Assembly: GCA_021234155.1 (NCBI GenBank)
Contig: JAJEKV010000062.1
Location: 64,001-128,000 of the forward strand
Source of the DNA: Isoetes taiwanensis
Lineage: Eukaryota > Streptophyta > Lycopodiopsida > Isoetales > Isoetaceae
Direction of reading: 5' to 3'
Length of the DNA stretch: 64,000 bases
A program made the position numbers and the translations under genes. The number at the start of each line of letters is the position of its first letter. Positions within the stretch are counted from its first letter, which is position 1. Shown here piece after piece: positions 11,986 through 24,583 of the stretch. Under the pieces are notes generated by a model, which was not told the DNA's origin, ran no database searches, and saw nothing but the letters and a program-made list of their open reading frames with translations.

Positions 11986-14639
11986 GCTTAATGAGATGAA
12001 TGTCATCAGGCCCTACCCGTAATCACTCTACATTATACGTCATTCTATGAATAGGCTCGAGACATATTCATATCTAACATGCCCTAGAGTAGCATGCAAC
12101 GGATGCATAGATAGTACTCATCATTGACTCACATGGAAAACAGTGTTTTTACCTCTATCGGCGAATCGGTCTTTGGGCAAAACTGGGTCATTGTACTCAA
12201 CATATTTCTAGTACCATTGATTTGCAACAAAAATGATTGAAAACCTAAAATAACAAGACCTAAATATTGAATGCCAAATATATAAAGGTCGAAGGTCCTT
12301 CAAGAATTGGACCCGGGTTAAACTCACTGGACCAAAAATAGAAAATAAAAGAATTGAGACCTGCCTTCCCCACTAGTTTGGCTTCCCCACTAGTTTTACA
12401 CCCTTGCCTATGCCATAGATATATCCAGGACCAATCCAATTTAATGGTTTAAGGCCAATCTCCATCTCACTGTAGAGAACGAGAAGTCCTCAATTTGGCA
12501 ACAACATAAACAAGGCCAGGGTCCAATTTCTTGATGAGTTCTTGAAATTATAGTTACCCAAAACATAAACTTTTTGACCAAAAATTTGTAACGAAAACGG
12601 GAACATGAATGAGAAAGGATGGAAATGGAAATGACCAACATTCGAATTTTTAAATTTTGAATATGGAGTTGGACATTCCTTTGCTTAAAGAATATCTTAG
12701 AACACTTAAAATAAAAAATATTTTATGGAGACTGAGTTGTAAGCAAAAACATGTATAGCTACTCCGCAACATAGTTTGAATATTTTGAAGAACTTTGAAT
12801 ATTTTTTAGTTTATAGCATATTTCTTAAGTTCTAATACATTGTCATTCACCAAAAAACACAAAATGAAATAGCTATAGCATAAAGAACATAAGCCAGGTT
12901 TCTTTCTTCTTCTATTGTACTGCAAAACAATGTCGATTGCAGTCTTTGTCTTGCATGGTTTTTCAATGGAAAACAAATAGAGCATATCCCAGCTTGCTTA
13001 GCAGTCTGTGGGGTATGGCAATTTGCACAAATACCTGTTGGGCATAAGCATGCTACTGTATACCTTAAAAAGCATTATTTAGGGACCATAAAGTTATCTA
13101 AAGTACATAACACTAGGTACTGAGTACTTATATGATGCCTCAGTAACTAATCAGTCTTGTCAATTTGAAAGTTTCCGGTTTGGATAAAAATGTTTTTGGA
13201 ATTTTTCATATTTCTGTATAGTCTCGAGCTTACTATATAGTGTCGAATTCAAGGCAAGTTGTCTACATGCCTTTTCAGCTAAAACAGATGCTCTAACTCG
13301 CACTGCAATAGATGCTATGAGTTAGATAAAAATACATGTGAAGCCCTAACAGATGTTATGAGCTAATAAAATAAAAATGCTTGCAATGCTCCAACAGTCG
13401 CAGCTCAAACATTCGAGGTTCGTGAGTCATGGCTACAATTGGCAGCCAAAAAGAAATGTAGTAGAGAGAATTTTGATGGTGCAGAGAATTTGGTTCCTGG
13501 CAACTATGCCCGAAATAGATGCCTAGGTCCATATAATTTAGGATGTTGTATATGTTTGACCTGTAGCACATTCTTATCTATAGCATTATGCAACAAATGG
13601 TTATATTGTGGCTTACCCACATCTTTCAAACACTAACCTATCATCCCTTGGAAGCAACACAACTTGGAATTCTTCAAGGCTTTGCAAATCACAATGCATC
13701 CAGTTGGTTTGGTCTTCTCCACATGCAATGAATTCTTTCAGATCTTGTTCATAGAGATGCCATATCGTGCTACAACTTTTAGGTCATATTGGATGTGTAA
13801 CTTATCCATCACTGAAGGCCTTTTTCCACAACACTAATGTCTTATATTTATGAAGATATCATTGGGCCATATAAGCATATAGACGCGTTGGTTTTTCTGA
13901 TACGACTTATAAGACATCTCTTTTAAGCATTTTGTACAACTATAGAGACTTAGTTTCTTCCGGGAGAACCCCCGCCACAAAATAGAACGCTAATTCTATC
14001 CAATCGGAGGGTTTCTTTACCTAAAATTTAGGGTATCCAAAAAAAAGGCTGGAGTCTTGGAATCATTAACACTAGACCTGTCCCATGATGGACCATTAAA
14101 GGGCATTTTGAAGGTTCACAAAAAAAATCATATAAAATCAAGAACACAAAAACTAACCAAGCCCTTTCTAGGAGATCATATGTGGCAATCATGCTTCACA
14201 TAAAAAATACACAAAAATGTATCAGCCCCCATTCTTGTGAGTTATGCTCTAGCAAACCCAAGGGGGTCAAGTACCAAAACTGTCACACAAAGTAAAACAT
14301 TTTCTTGATTTTTTTTGTTATAATGTTATTTTTCTACACGAGATATAGAGCAAGGCACAAAAAACCACATCTCAATTCGAACTCTGTGAAGGAAGATAGA
14401 GCAATTCAAACATGACAGGGTCAAAACTGTCCTCTGCCTTCTGAGAACCAATACTGGTTCCCAGAAAGCAGTTGTGATATAAAAACAACAACTTTCAGAA
14501 GGAGATCAATTTTGAGTCCAAATTTGGCATATAAGTAATTCACGATGTCCTCCATCCTATAAAAATATTTGTTGACTTTGAATTTGATGTTTTGACTTTT
14601 ACTTCTATTTTCAATTTTAGGGAATTTATACAAATAGAT

Positions 14640-15735
14640 AGTATTGCTACATATGATTCTAGGTTGTCCTCCAAAAAATCACATTATGAAAATTTATAAG
14701 GATATGAAACCAATGCAAAAACAAGCTCGTGGAAAGAGCAAAAGACATGGTTAAAAAAAATCAAAAACAATATCTGTACCTGCCCATTACTGGTCCATAG
14801 CAGGGTAGCCCTTAAGGACGAAAGTTCGCCAAAAGGCTATTTTTTAAGGGTATCGAGAAATTTTGATGCTATGGTTTAGTAGGGCTCGTTATAGATGAAA
14901 AAAATAAAATTAGCCAACTTTTCTACAAACAAATCTCACTCCACTTGAAAATTCGCCACATCCACTAAGCATCATAACTATGGATTCGCCTTATCCTCTA
15001 CCCTCCTTCTCGAAGATTTCTTAAGGAATCACATAATATTCCAGGCTTTCTTCATAATTCAATCTATTCTCCATATCCACCCATGTACATATGATAATTT
15101 TAAGAGTTATTTTTGTAGCTATTGTGTTTCAAATACTTCTAAGGATGCACTGGAGAGCATTTTTTTTACAAACCTCCCTTTTAATAGATTTGTTTTATCT
15201 ACAAGTATAAGCATTCTCACTTGCAAAGGTTAAGTTGTGGTATTGCATCATGCAACTATAGTTATAATGTATTTGTGTCCTTGATTAAATATGGATGCCG
15301 GTGAATAAAATTTCACCACAGAAATTGCACTTGGGAAAATAAAAACACTTAAATCTTGGCAAAATAATATTGGCTGGCCTTAAGGGCAACCCTGGTCCAT
15401 AGTTCATTCAAAAATTGATAATATCCTTATGTTAGTCCATTTCAAGTTGAGTTCTGGGACACGAGTAGCTCTTGGACCACTTTGTTCACAAAAAATATTT
15501 GTTGTTCATTATCTTAAGGATTGTACTAGAATAGATAGCATCAATTATATTATATCTTCCATGTTTGTTCTAGATTTGTGCCCTAAGGTGTGACTTTACA
15601 AAATCACATCCTCAAAATATCTCATGTCAAGAAACCAATGCAAAAAGAACCAAGGAAAAATATGAAAATTTTTTATTATAAAAAATCAAGATAGATTGCT
15701 ATCTGCAGTCAAGTTGCAGACCATCATTGGTCCGG
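14640..15735. repeat. Degenerate repeat with a roughly 0.9-kb period
   Basis: The blocks near 14640-14790 and 15540-15735 share, in the same order, ATAGATAG, TCACAT, AAACCAATGCAAAAA, AAAAAATCAA and ATTGGTCC/ACTGGTCC. The similarity is patchy, and the call rests on collinearity of these short words. Confidence 0.35.
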
Positions 15736-17319
15736 ATGACTGAAAGTTTAAAAATTATTAATGGTACCACCTTATTCAATTTTGATCTCAACTTTCACAT
15801 ATAGTTTACTTGTATGATTCTCTGTAGGACAAAATTAATTGATTAGGTTAGCTTGTATAATTTAAGGGTAAGGTTGAAGCACAAACAATTGAGAATTTAT
15901 AGGGTATTTATGACCAATTGAACTTACATGGACTTTCACTTACACCTTTAAAAAACCATGTGATCGAAGCTAAAAAGCCATAGTATCATTCTGTGGAGAA
16001 AAATGGATAAGGCTATTGAGAGATATATGCTCTATACAATTAGTCTCGTGGACCATAAATGGTGATGGGTGCTTATATAAATTAAAATCTTAGAAATAAC
16101 ATGTTACTTAATATGCAACTAGAGATTTCTATTGCCAAGAAAGGTTTGCATCCATAAAAAATATAATATACATGAAAGATAACTTACATGTAATGTTATT
16201 CTACTTGGAGGACAATGCTTTATAGCAGTAACACAGATATGAAGTTTGTGCTAGTAAAAAATAAGCAGATTTCATGGTATTTTTTTCAATAAGGCCATAC
16301 AACCTATATAAGAGATCTCTATATATGTCATTTCTCACATTTTGAACCATTTTAAAGGCATATTTGGGGAAAAGTAGTGTCTCTTTCTATGAACCAAAGA
16401 AGCATATATGAAATGTTATGTGGTCTATTTATATATTGTCATGGCTAAACTTCACAACATCCACTTGAATTCATCAATAAACATCATTTTCTTAATCATT
16501 GTGGAGTTTTGGACGTATAATTATGGAGTTGACCCAACTTTTTATGCTCTCATGTGTTAATCCGGCTGTTGTACATCATGTTTGAATTCCGAAAATTGCA
16601 TGGTTACACCCTAGTTACACTATATGTAAGTTGATAAAAGTTATGTTCTATGTAGATATAAATAGAGCGCATCATTTATTGCCCACATGGCATTATGGAT
16701 GGTTGTTATTGGAGCATTTTAACATATACTTTTATCCGGAATTCTGTATAGTAGATTCTTTTAGTAAATATTAAGGTTAACATGACTTATTTAAACTCCA
16801 AAAAAATCATGAAACTATAGCTCGTATAGTTAGCAACCCATGGCCATAAGAATTAAATCAAAACTTGTTATAATGAGAGAGTAACAATTATTAAACGTTT
16901 TGGCCAAAATAGGGTTTTGGCGGCTTCCACCGATTTCAAAAGATAGCAAGAAAATATGGGAACATAAAACTCAATGTACTCTATGATAAACAGGCAAATA
17001 CCTCCAACTTTAGCAAGGTTTAGGTCACTTTATGCTAGAAATATCGAAGAAGGCAGTTCTGGACTGGTGCAGAAACTGCCAAATTCTCCAATGTTTGAGC
17101 AATCACCACAAGGTATAGGTGACCCCATTGGTCTTGAAATTCTCAGAGATCATTAAGAAATAAGTGGACTCAAATGATGGTGGTATATTATAAAATTGAA
17201 ATTTCTTTCGTGAGTTACCTAGGTTTAAGTGGCAGAGCTCATATGGGCCAGTTCTGGTCCATGGATCAGGAATGGTCCCAGAAACAGATCTAGTGTTAAC
17301 ACTGGAATGGAATGGAATG

Positions 17320-17324
17320 GAATG
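17320..17324. repeat. Target-site duplication GAATG, left
   Basis: Identical to 28457-28461 immediately after the 3' LTR. The left copy lies at the end of a short GGAAT array, so the insertion hit a simple repeat. Confidence 0.85.
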
Positions 17325-19150
17325 TGTTATGCCTAAAATATATTGGCAGACCATTGTTTGATATTGTGCATGCATATTAATGTTTGGCATAATGGAATGT
17401 TCTATGGTATTTGGGCCATAGATGTGTAATGGTCGCATGGCCCTAGTCTAACTTAAGGCGGAGTGGTGCACCATGGCCTTATCGCACTAGGGGCTGGGTT
17501 GCCTTTGTTGCATGGCTATAGTGAATAGCTTTGGCCGTTAAGAGTTTGTCTCTGGGGAATAAATAACAACAAGGCAATATATGTTGGGTTATATTTATCT
17601 AAGGTTATGAATACCTTAATGGTTTAAAAACCATTGTATGTTAAAAAGGTGAGCACCCCTTTAATCGGGGGATGCCACCTGCGACTCCTCCTGCAGCATT
17701 GATGGGTTGGCCTGGGGAAAACCTCGGCCACCGGATCTGCTTCCGACCAGGCCGTGTTGCAGCCAGTATACTGCCACGTGGCTCTGCCACGTTGGCAGGG
17801 GTTCCCATCAATTGGGATCAGGCGACAGAACCAGGCAGGCCGGAATTGGCACAGCAGGCCGGATTATAGATAAGAGAATCCAGTTCAGATGAGGCCGGAA
17901 TTGGAGTCTGGCAGAATCACCTGCCCTTCGGGGGCAGTGCCACATGGCTTAGCCATGATTGGAGGGCCTGGGTTCTGAGCAGCCGGGTTACAGGAAAGGA
18001 GAGCAGGCCGGGAAGCCAGGAGAAAGAAAAAGAGAAATAAGAGGCGCTTGAGGCAGAAGTAAGGAGATCTGACATAAGGAATCGGATTGAAGAATTCAAG
18101 GCACGAATATTTGTGTGCACGGAGTTGCAGCACGATTGGACTTAATTCCGGTAAGCCTTACATTCATGGGCTGGTAGATTATCAGCTTCATGTGGATGAT
18201 CTGCGCTTGGCGCAGATCTTGATGGTTTACCTTAAAGAATTGAGGCCTCCTTAAATAAAGCCAGCTTTGTGATGGACACTGCTGGACAGATTATGTTGCC
18301 TTGAACCCATGTGATTCTGTGAACTATGCCCCTCCTTCTTGAAGCCTTATAATACTAGTTTAAGAGTCTTAAATGTCAGCAGTCCGTATCTAATATGGAG
18401 TTGTAGCCTCTACTTACTCTCTTGTGGGGATGAGCTTATGCTTGTTCTCTCGGATGCCTCGTGAGTGCTGGTGAGGTAGGCTAATGGTATTGGTATGGGA
18501 CAATATCATATGCCTACCGACAGCCCAGTGAAAGCAGAGTATCCATTGTACAATCGGGCTCCAATCGCTGCAAAGATCTTATCGATACTGGGGTGAGCAC
18601 AGTAACTGCTACCCAAGGGAGTTTTATGCAGGGCATGATATTAGATGAGCGTGCCGTGTCTAAATAAGAACGGGAGGTACTTGTGAGGTAAAGCTTGTCG
18701 CTGGTATGGGACAGGGGCATGCGGAACCAACAGTCGAGTAGCCCAGGTCCTTATAATGCCTGCAGTTTCTCCCTGACATTGGGTCCACCAGTGCGGGGGT
18801 TCTAGACGATGTACTGTCTAGATATGGCGGGGTGTGTCTGCTTGGCAGATGCTATGGTGCGTGTGGTGGATTCCATATGTGTATTCTTGCAGTCCATCAG
18901 TCATTGCTTCGTGTTGACACTACCGGATAACTCTTATGCATGTTACTAATACGTGGAAGCTTGTGCATGCCGCTTGATAGTCAAGGGAGAGCGCACGCGG
19001 TGCATTTAGTTATCTTGTGTTGTCGCCTTGTTATCCTCAGATACGTGGTTTTCATGTATATAGCCTCGTGGAGTACTTGTTCTGTGTACTCTCATGGTTT
19101 GATGTGAATACAAATCGAAATTTTTGGTATTAAAATTTTGGTTCGTAACA
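17325..19150 (+). repeat. Chromovirus 5' LTR
   Basis: Begins TGTTATGCCTAAAATATATT and ends TTTGGTTCGTAACA, giving the usual TG...CA ends. It is 1826 bases long and repeats at 26468-28456. Differences from the 3' copy cluster at CAG/CTG and CTGCAG words and in homopolymers. Confidence 0.95.
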
Positions 19151-19151
19151 G

Positions 19152-19164
19152 TGGTATCAGAACC
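19152..19164 (+). other. Primer-binding site, initiator tRNA-Met type
   Basis: TGGTATCAGAACC lies one base after the 5' LTR. The standard plant PBS is TGGTATCAGAGCC, so there is one mismatch (A for G). The nested element at 24569-24581 has the perfect version. Confidence 0.85.
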
Positions 19165-19436
19165 TAAGTTGCGGCTTGGACCTTGAGTAGCCGCGATGGA
19201 GCACGGCGAAACTAGTGCAAAGCGACATATCAGAAGGGGCAGCGACTTCTATGGAGGAGGAACCTGATGTACGAGGGCTAGTCCGCCGCTGCATTGTGAA
19301 AACCCGCGCGTAAGAACCCGGAGACCATGCGCACGGCGGGGCGAGGGATTTGCCGGGAGTGCAAAGCAGAAGCCTCAAGGTCGATTAGACACTCGCATCG
19401 CTATGAGAACTGTGGTTGGAGACCCTTGCCGCACGG
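19165..19436 (+). other. Chromovirus untranslated leader
   Basis: Sequence between the PBS and the first plausible gag ATG at 19437, which begins MALGKFKEKGK. The open frame extends upstream without an ATG to 19416, so the exact start is uncertain. Confidence 0.55.
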
Positions 19437-20434
19437 ATGGCTTTAGGGAAGTTCAAGGAGAAGGGAAAGTCTCCAGCAGCTTGTGGTGGTGGACCCGATG
19501 TACTGGTACTAGTGCCGCCAGTGGAGCAACATCAAGAATTCGGATTGAGCAAGGAGGACATTCACAGTCTCAAGCGCACGAAAATCCCGGATTGGGATGG
19601 GAAAGGCACCGCTGAGGAGGCGATGGCTTGGATTGACAAGCTTGAGACCTTTTTTGAGGCTACCAATAAAGGTGATAAGGCGCGACTGTTCATTGCGCAG
19701 ATGCGGCTGAAATCGGACGCCTATAGTTGGTGGAATTGTCCTACCATGAAGAAGGAGGTGAATACCTGGTCCGATTTCAGGAAGTACTTTATTGGGGAGT
19801 ATACACCTCAGCATGATGCTCGTGATGCGCTTGAGAAGTTGCGGTACTATAAGCGCATGTGTTCTCTCGCTTATATCAATAAGGTACAGGGTTATATCCA
19901 CAGGGTTGGAGACTTGTCTGAGGCTCGGCAGGTTGATTTCTTCCTAGGTGGCCTATTCAGTGTTGCTCTCAAGAAGCAGATAATCGGGTTGAAGCCCGAG
20001 GATTTTGAGAGGCTACGATGTTGGCTCGTCAGCTTGGGGAAGAGGATGAGTCTTTTAAGAAGACGTCCCGAAAGTTCTCAAAGAAGAAAAACAGGTTTTT
20101 CAAGAAGAAAAAGTCTGAGCAGCCTAAGCCTAAGTCTGCAGGTGGAGAGTCCAAGAAGCGTAAGACGGACTCTAAGTCCGGTGGTCCCAGGAAGGGGATT
20201 TTCTGCTATAGGTGTGGGGAGCCTGGGCACATTAGCCGTGAATGCTCTCAGCCACAGAACAAGAAAACCGATAACAAGAAAGCAAACGGGATCGGTAAGG
20301 TCAAGAAGTATTGGAATCTAAGACGGTTTCAGCCATTGCCATGGAAGAGCTGTACGCGCTGGATAAGCCCGCAAGCAAGGACATCATGGATATGTTTGCT
20401 GGATGGGTTATTAGATTCTTGGGCAGAATCATGA
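19437..20434 (+). pseudogene. Chromovirus gag with CCHC zinc knuckle
   Basis: Gag forms the particle that packages the element RNA. The first frame (19437-about 20030) contains the retrotransposon gag domain, with a W-rich core around WIDKLETFFEATN and RKYFIGEYTPQHDARD. The frame then shifts near 20020. The second frame (from 20018) has a Lys-rich stretch and the nucleic-acid-binding knuckle CYRCGEPGHISREC at 20204-20245, with all four metal ligands present. There are therefore at least one frame break inside gag and another before protease. Confidence 0.88.
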
Positions 20435-20840
20435 TTGTGGCTCTTCTGACATGTTTATATCTTCTAAGTTGGTGGAAGAACTGCACCTACCTTGTGTAAA
20501 GACTAATAAGTACAAGGTATATGGGCCTTTTGTGAATGATTCTCAGGTGGAGGATCGTAAAGCTGTTGGGGTGTCCTTGTGTATTCAAGGATACCAAGAA
20601 AAGCTTGATTTTGACCTCTTGGATGTTGGCCGGTATGATGTGGTGCTAGGGATAACATGGTTGCAGCGGGTTAACCCTACTGCAATAGATTGGAACACTC
20701 ACCAGGTGACGCTGAAGCACGATGGACGTGAGATCTATCTGCAAGGGAGTCCATTGACGGGAGCTTCTAAGATCGGTCGCCGCTCGTGTCAAGAAACCGG
20801 GTACGAAATCTTCCAATCAATGTTTTCTTCTATTTATTGA
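20398..20840 (+). pseudogene. Chromovirus aspartic protease
   Basis: The protease processes the gag-pol polyprotein. The active-site region near 20407-20432 reads LLDSWAES, so the Gly that normally follows Asp-Ser is Trp, and a stop follows at once. The next frame continues from about 20451 with MFISSKLVEELHL and reaches DVVLGITWLQRVNP, the conserved C-terminal strand of retroviral-type proteases (20630-20680). The fold is recognisable, but the frame and one active-site residue are altered as sequenced. Confidence 0.85.
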
Positions 20841-20859
20841 TGAATGTTATCCCCGCTTT

Positions 20860-21525
20860 TTGAGTGCCGGCCATATGAGTGCTGATAGTGAGGTCGTAGA
20901 GAATTCAAAAGGCCAGAGAGAGTTGCAGGATCTGTTGTATGAATTTCAGGATGTGTTCCTTGAGGAACTACCTGAAGGCCTTCCACCTAGTAGAGAGATT
21001 GAACATGAGATTGATTTAGAGCCTGGATCCAAACCTGTGTTTCGTAGCCCTTATAGATTGTCCATATTGGAGCAAGAGGAGGTAAAGAAGCAGGTTCATG
21101 AGCTGTTAGCCAAAGGGTTTGTGAGACCTAGCAAATCCCCTTATGGTGCTCCTGTCATTCTAGTCAAGAAAAAGGACGGATCAATGCGGATGTGCATTGA
21201 TTATCGTGCCTTGAATAAGATCGCGATCAAGAATAGGTACCCTTTGCCTAGATTTGACGAGATTATGGATAGATTAACAGGAGCTAAATACTTTTCTAAG
21301 TTGGATTTGTGCAGTGGTTACCACCAAATAAGGGTGAAGGAGTCAGATGTACATAAGATTGCCTTCAGGACCACCTTTGGTCATTTTGAATTTTTGGTGA
21401 TGCCTTTTGGACTAACGAATGCTCCTCGCTACTTTTTCCGAATGATGAATGAGGTTTTTGCGTGGTGTCTTGATACTTTTGTTGAAGTATTTTTAGATGA
21501 TATCCCGTGTATAGCAAAACCTTAG
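20860..21525 (+). pseudogene. Chromovirus reverse transcriptase, main block
   Basis: This open frame holds the Ty3/gypsy RT fingers and palm. It contains [17 protein letters not shown] at the start, [35 protein letters not shown] with the first catalytic Asp, [14 protein letters not shown], and VFLDDI with the two catalytic Asp residues (the usual form is VYLDDI or VFLDDI). The frame ends shortly after, where the connection domain should start, and coding-like sequence resumes in other frames. The three catalytic aspartates are intact, so loss of activity would come from the frame breaks. Confidence 0.93.
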
Positions 21526-22250
21526 AGGAGCATTTGAATCATTTGCGCCTGTGGTTAACTCGCCGACAAAGATAAGTTGTATGCAAAAATGTCAAAGTGT
21601 GAATTTCCGAAAGCACAGTGGAATATTTGGGCCACATTGTATCCGTGAAGGTGTAGTCAGAGATCCCAAGAAGACGAGGCAATTCAGTCTTGGCATGTGC
21701 CAAAGAATATATCCGAAAGGCGAGTTTCTTAGGATTGGCCGCTTATTATCGCATTTGTCCGAAGTTTGCCAAGATTGCAAAATGCTTTGACTATGTTGTT
21801 GAAAACCAATGTCCAAAGGCAATGGACTATGAAGCAAAGAGAGGGCAATGGATATGTTGAAGAGGTTGCTGACCTCGGACGTGATTCGCTGATTCCGCAT
21901 ATGAGCAAACCTTATGAGGTTTACATGGATGCATGTGGTTATGCCATTGGTGTTGTTCTCATGTAGGATGGTAGGGTGGTGGCGTAGAGAAGAACTATTC
22001 CACCTATGAGCAGGAGTTACTGGCAATGGTTCATGCGCCAAAGTCTGGAAACATTATCTCCGCAATAAGTGTGAGTTTGTGTTCTATACGGATCATAAAC
22101 CGCTGAAATTCTCCAAAGCCGCCGAGGTAAGTCCAAGGCAAGCTAGATGGTTGGACTTTCTTTCTCAATTTCATTTTCATGTTGAACATCTTCCTGAAAA
22201 AAGAATCCTATTGCTGATGCTCTTTCTAGGGTTCGAAGTAAATGATGGTT
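21526..22250 (+). pseudogene. Chromovirus RT connection and RNase H remnant
   Basis: Short frames keep the expected order after RT. There is a segment with YLGH-like coding near 21625, then KPYEVYMDACGYAIGVVLM (21907-21965), which carries the first RNase H Asp, then FYTDHKPL near 22080, and QARWLDFLSQFHFHVEHLP near 22138-22195. Stops and shifts separate the pieces. Confidence 0.8.
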
Positions 22251-22399
22251 CAATGTGAAATTGCTTTGGTGTCACGATTAAGCAAGCATATGACTTGATG
22301 CCTATATTTTGAGTATGCAAAGATCTATCCAAGTTACGATGCTTGGGATATCCGTGGATGGACTCGTATCATAAGGGGCGATTTATGTTCCCCGGCTGT

Positions 22400-22627
22400 T
22401 GACATTTTGAGGAAGCAAGTATTGAGCTTAATTCCACGATGCACCTTATGATGGGCATAGAGGTGAGTGGAAAACCTATGAATCGCTCAAGAGAATGTTT
22501 TACTGCCTAGCTTGGAAGAGGATGTGCTTGAGGAATATGTAAAGTTTCAGAAACTTGTCGTGAGGTTAAAGCAGTCGAGGCAAACCGGGGGCCTATTGCA
22601 GCCTCTTGCGTGCGGGAGGAGATGGAG
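22400..22627 (+). pseudogene. Chromovirus integrase, N-terminal part
   Basis: The frame around 22435-22500 reads HDAPYDGHRGEWKTYESLKR, the HHCC zinc-binding start of integrase with both His residues. The following Cys pair is obscured by frame shifts. The coding sequence stops abruptly at 22627, where the nested LTR element starts, and continues at 25372. Confidence 0.8.
22623..22627. repeat. Nested element target duplication TGGAG, left
   Basis: Matches 25372-25376 exactly. Removing 22628-25371 and one copy rejoins the integrase reading across the site. Confidence 0.9.
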
Positions 22628-23403
22628 TGATATGGTTCACAACAATAAACCATACCTTTTATCTCCTCTAAATAGAATACGGATCTCTTCAAACAAATCA
22701 TAATCTCATAATGAAACCAGCCTAGGTCTGCTACGTAATCCACAGAATACAGATTGAAGCAATGACAAAATGATCTAAATATGAAATAAGAAGACAAATA
22801 AGCACAGATCAATGAACATAAGATCACAGTGACACCAATTGATATGAGCTACACCAATAGCTTCCGGAATGATCGACTCCTAGTTCACAAAACTAGAGGA
22901 AGATTCTCAATACAAGGCAAATAATGGCGGTTCTCCACCCAACCCCCAATCGGTGTTGAGAACTGCAGATTAACAGCAAGGCAATGGCAATTTCTAAGCA
23001 AGGAGCTTGGTTCTCTTCAATAAGGCAATCTTGGGTTGTGCAGTCCAGTCTGACCCACGGCCACTCTTTTGGCGATATCTCACGATCCACAAGGAGTTAG
23101 GGAATGAGCGACCCCAATCCGGAAACTAGACACTGAGAGCTTTCCAATGAGCCCTGGATCGCCATAATCCGACTTATATTCGGAGATATGATCTTTTGAA
23201 GTTGGCCTTTTAAAGCAAGTATTTTTGGTGGGGATATTATCAAGGAGATTAGCTTGGCTTAATAGATATTATTTGACCATAAACCATTATAATTGCCATT
23301 TAACTGCCTTGCCATGCTATTAGTTTGCCTTTCTCACGCACCCATGCTAGTCCACCAAGACCAATGTTCAAGGCCACCCCAGAAAGCTACCATATCCATA
23401 TCA
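22628..23403 (-). repeat. Nested element 3' LTR (left copy)
   Basis: 776 bases, TGATATGG to CCATATCA. Aligns with 24584-25371. Small differences again favour CAG/CTG words and homopolymers. Confidence 0.9.
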
Positions 23404-23421
23404 ATTCCTCCCTTTTGAAGG
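23404..23421 (-). other. Nested element polypurine tract
   Basis: On the minus strand AAAAGGGAGGAAT abuts the 3' LTR, in the correct position to prime second-strand synthesis. Confidence 0.7.
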
Positions 23422-23454
23422 CAACCTGACCTCGGTTGTGTCCATAAACAAATT

Positions 23455-23545
23455 AAGCACCAACTTAATTTATCCAATTGAGCACCAACTCAATTTATAC
23501 ATGAGCACCAACTCAATTTATATACATGAGCACCAACTCAATCCA
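23455..23545. repeat. Tandem GAGCACCAACTCAATTTATA units
   Basis: Four head-to-tail units have GCACC at 23457, 23482, 23505 and 23530, so the spacing is 23-25 bases. Single GCACCAAC words recur through the rest of the internal region (near 23586, 23777, 23851, 24470 and 24532), so the non-coding body of the nested element looks built from this motif. Confidence 0.8.
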
Positions 23546-24568
23546 TTTTAAGGATCAAAGGCTAGGATTATGACTTCAAAAATAGCACCAACTATTTATG
23601 ACAATCACAACCCCCTGTGGCTAAAGATTAAGATAAAGATTCGAGGGAAGATTTGATTATTCTTTTGAGATATATTAGCAAAGCTTAAGATCTACTAGAT
23701 AAAATTTAAATTTTAAGATAAAGGCAAGATTAAGAAAAGATCAAGGGTTCTGTTGAAGCCACCGACTCAACGTTAGCACCAACTCTTTTTACTCAAACTC
23801 TAGACACCAATCTAAATTTCAATATCATCCATTAACATCAACACTTATGGCACCAACCATTTGTGCAACTATTAATGGCATGATCATTCATTAGAAGGAA
23901 GCAATACAATCATAAAATAGATTTACAATTTCTCAATCTTTAATGATTTTGAAGTCACCTCTACTTTTTAAACTACAATTTCTTACGACACATATATTCA
24001 TTATTAAGACATCTTACTAAAACAATGGACCGCACTAAACTCGCTTTAGTTTGGAATAGTTCAAGATTTATCAAGCATAGAGAGTTCAGATAAAGATTGA
24101 TCCATCCACCACTGTAGAGATGCGGAAAAGTTTCCAAATGAGATCCATCTTGGCCAAGGAGATGGATTATCGATTCGCAGTTAGGCTTGATTGGAAGGAG
24201 ATCCATTTTGGCAAATGAAATGGATTGATAAGAAGATTAGGCTCAATTTCCTCTACTTATTCCACGCCACCAATCACACAAGCACCTATATATTTCCCTA
24301 AAACAAACAATTTTGTCATCTTTATATCCAAAGGTTGATTACTCCAGGTAGAATCGGATTGGAAAAGAAGGGGAGAAGTTAAAATTTTAAATTCATAGGA
24401 AGAAAATCATTTAGATTCTCGGGAGGAGGGAATTCTATTCCGCTTTGCAATCATTAGCACCAACTAGATGACTTACAAACATCAAGAATAGCGAAGAATA
24501 AGATTCTCTATTCCTGTTTGCAATCTCGAGCACCAACCGGAAGTCTTTGCAAACTTTAGGAATAGCTT

Positions 24569-24581
24569 GGCTCTGATACCA
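24569..24581 (-). other. Nested element primer-binding site
   Basis: The minus strand reads TGGTATCAGAGCC, the standard initiator tRNA-Met site, two bases inside the right LTR. It fixes the orientation of the element. Confidence 0.92.
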
Positions 24582-24583
24582 AT

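Larger units (their letters stand above)
11451..17319. other. AT-rich spacer, no supported gene
   Basis: Nearly 6 kb without any recognisable coding region or RNA gene. The longest open frames are under about 110 residues and match nothing I know. Two weak internal repeats are listed separately (11800-11985 and 14640-15735). Short phrases containing CTGGTCC recur near 14450, 14785, 15390, 15725 and 17250, which suggests old repeat decay. Confidence 0.5.
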
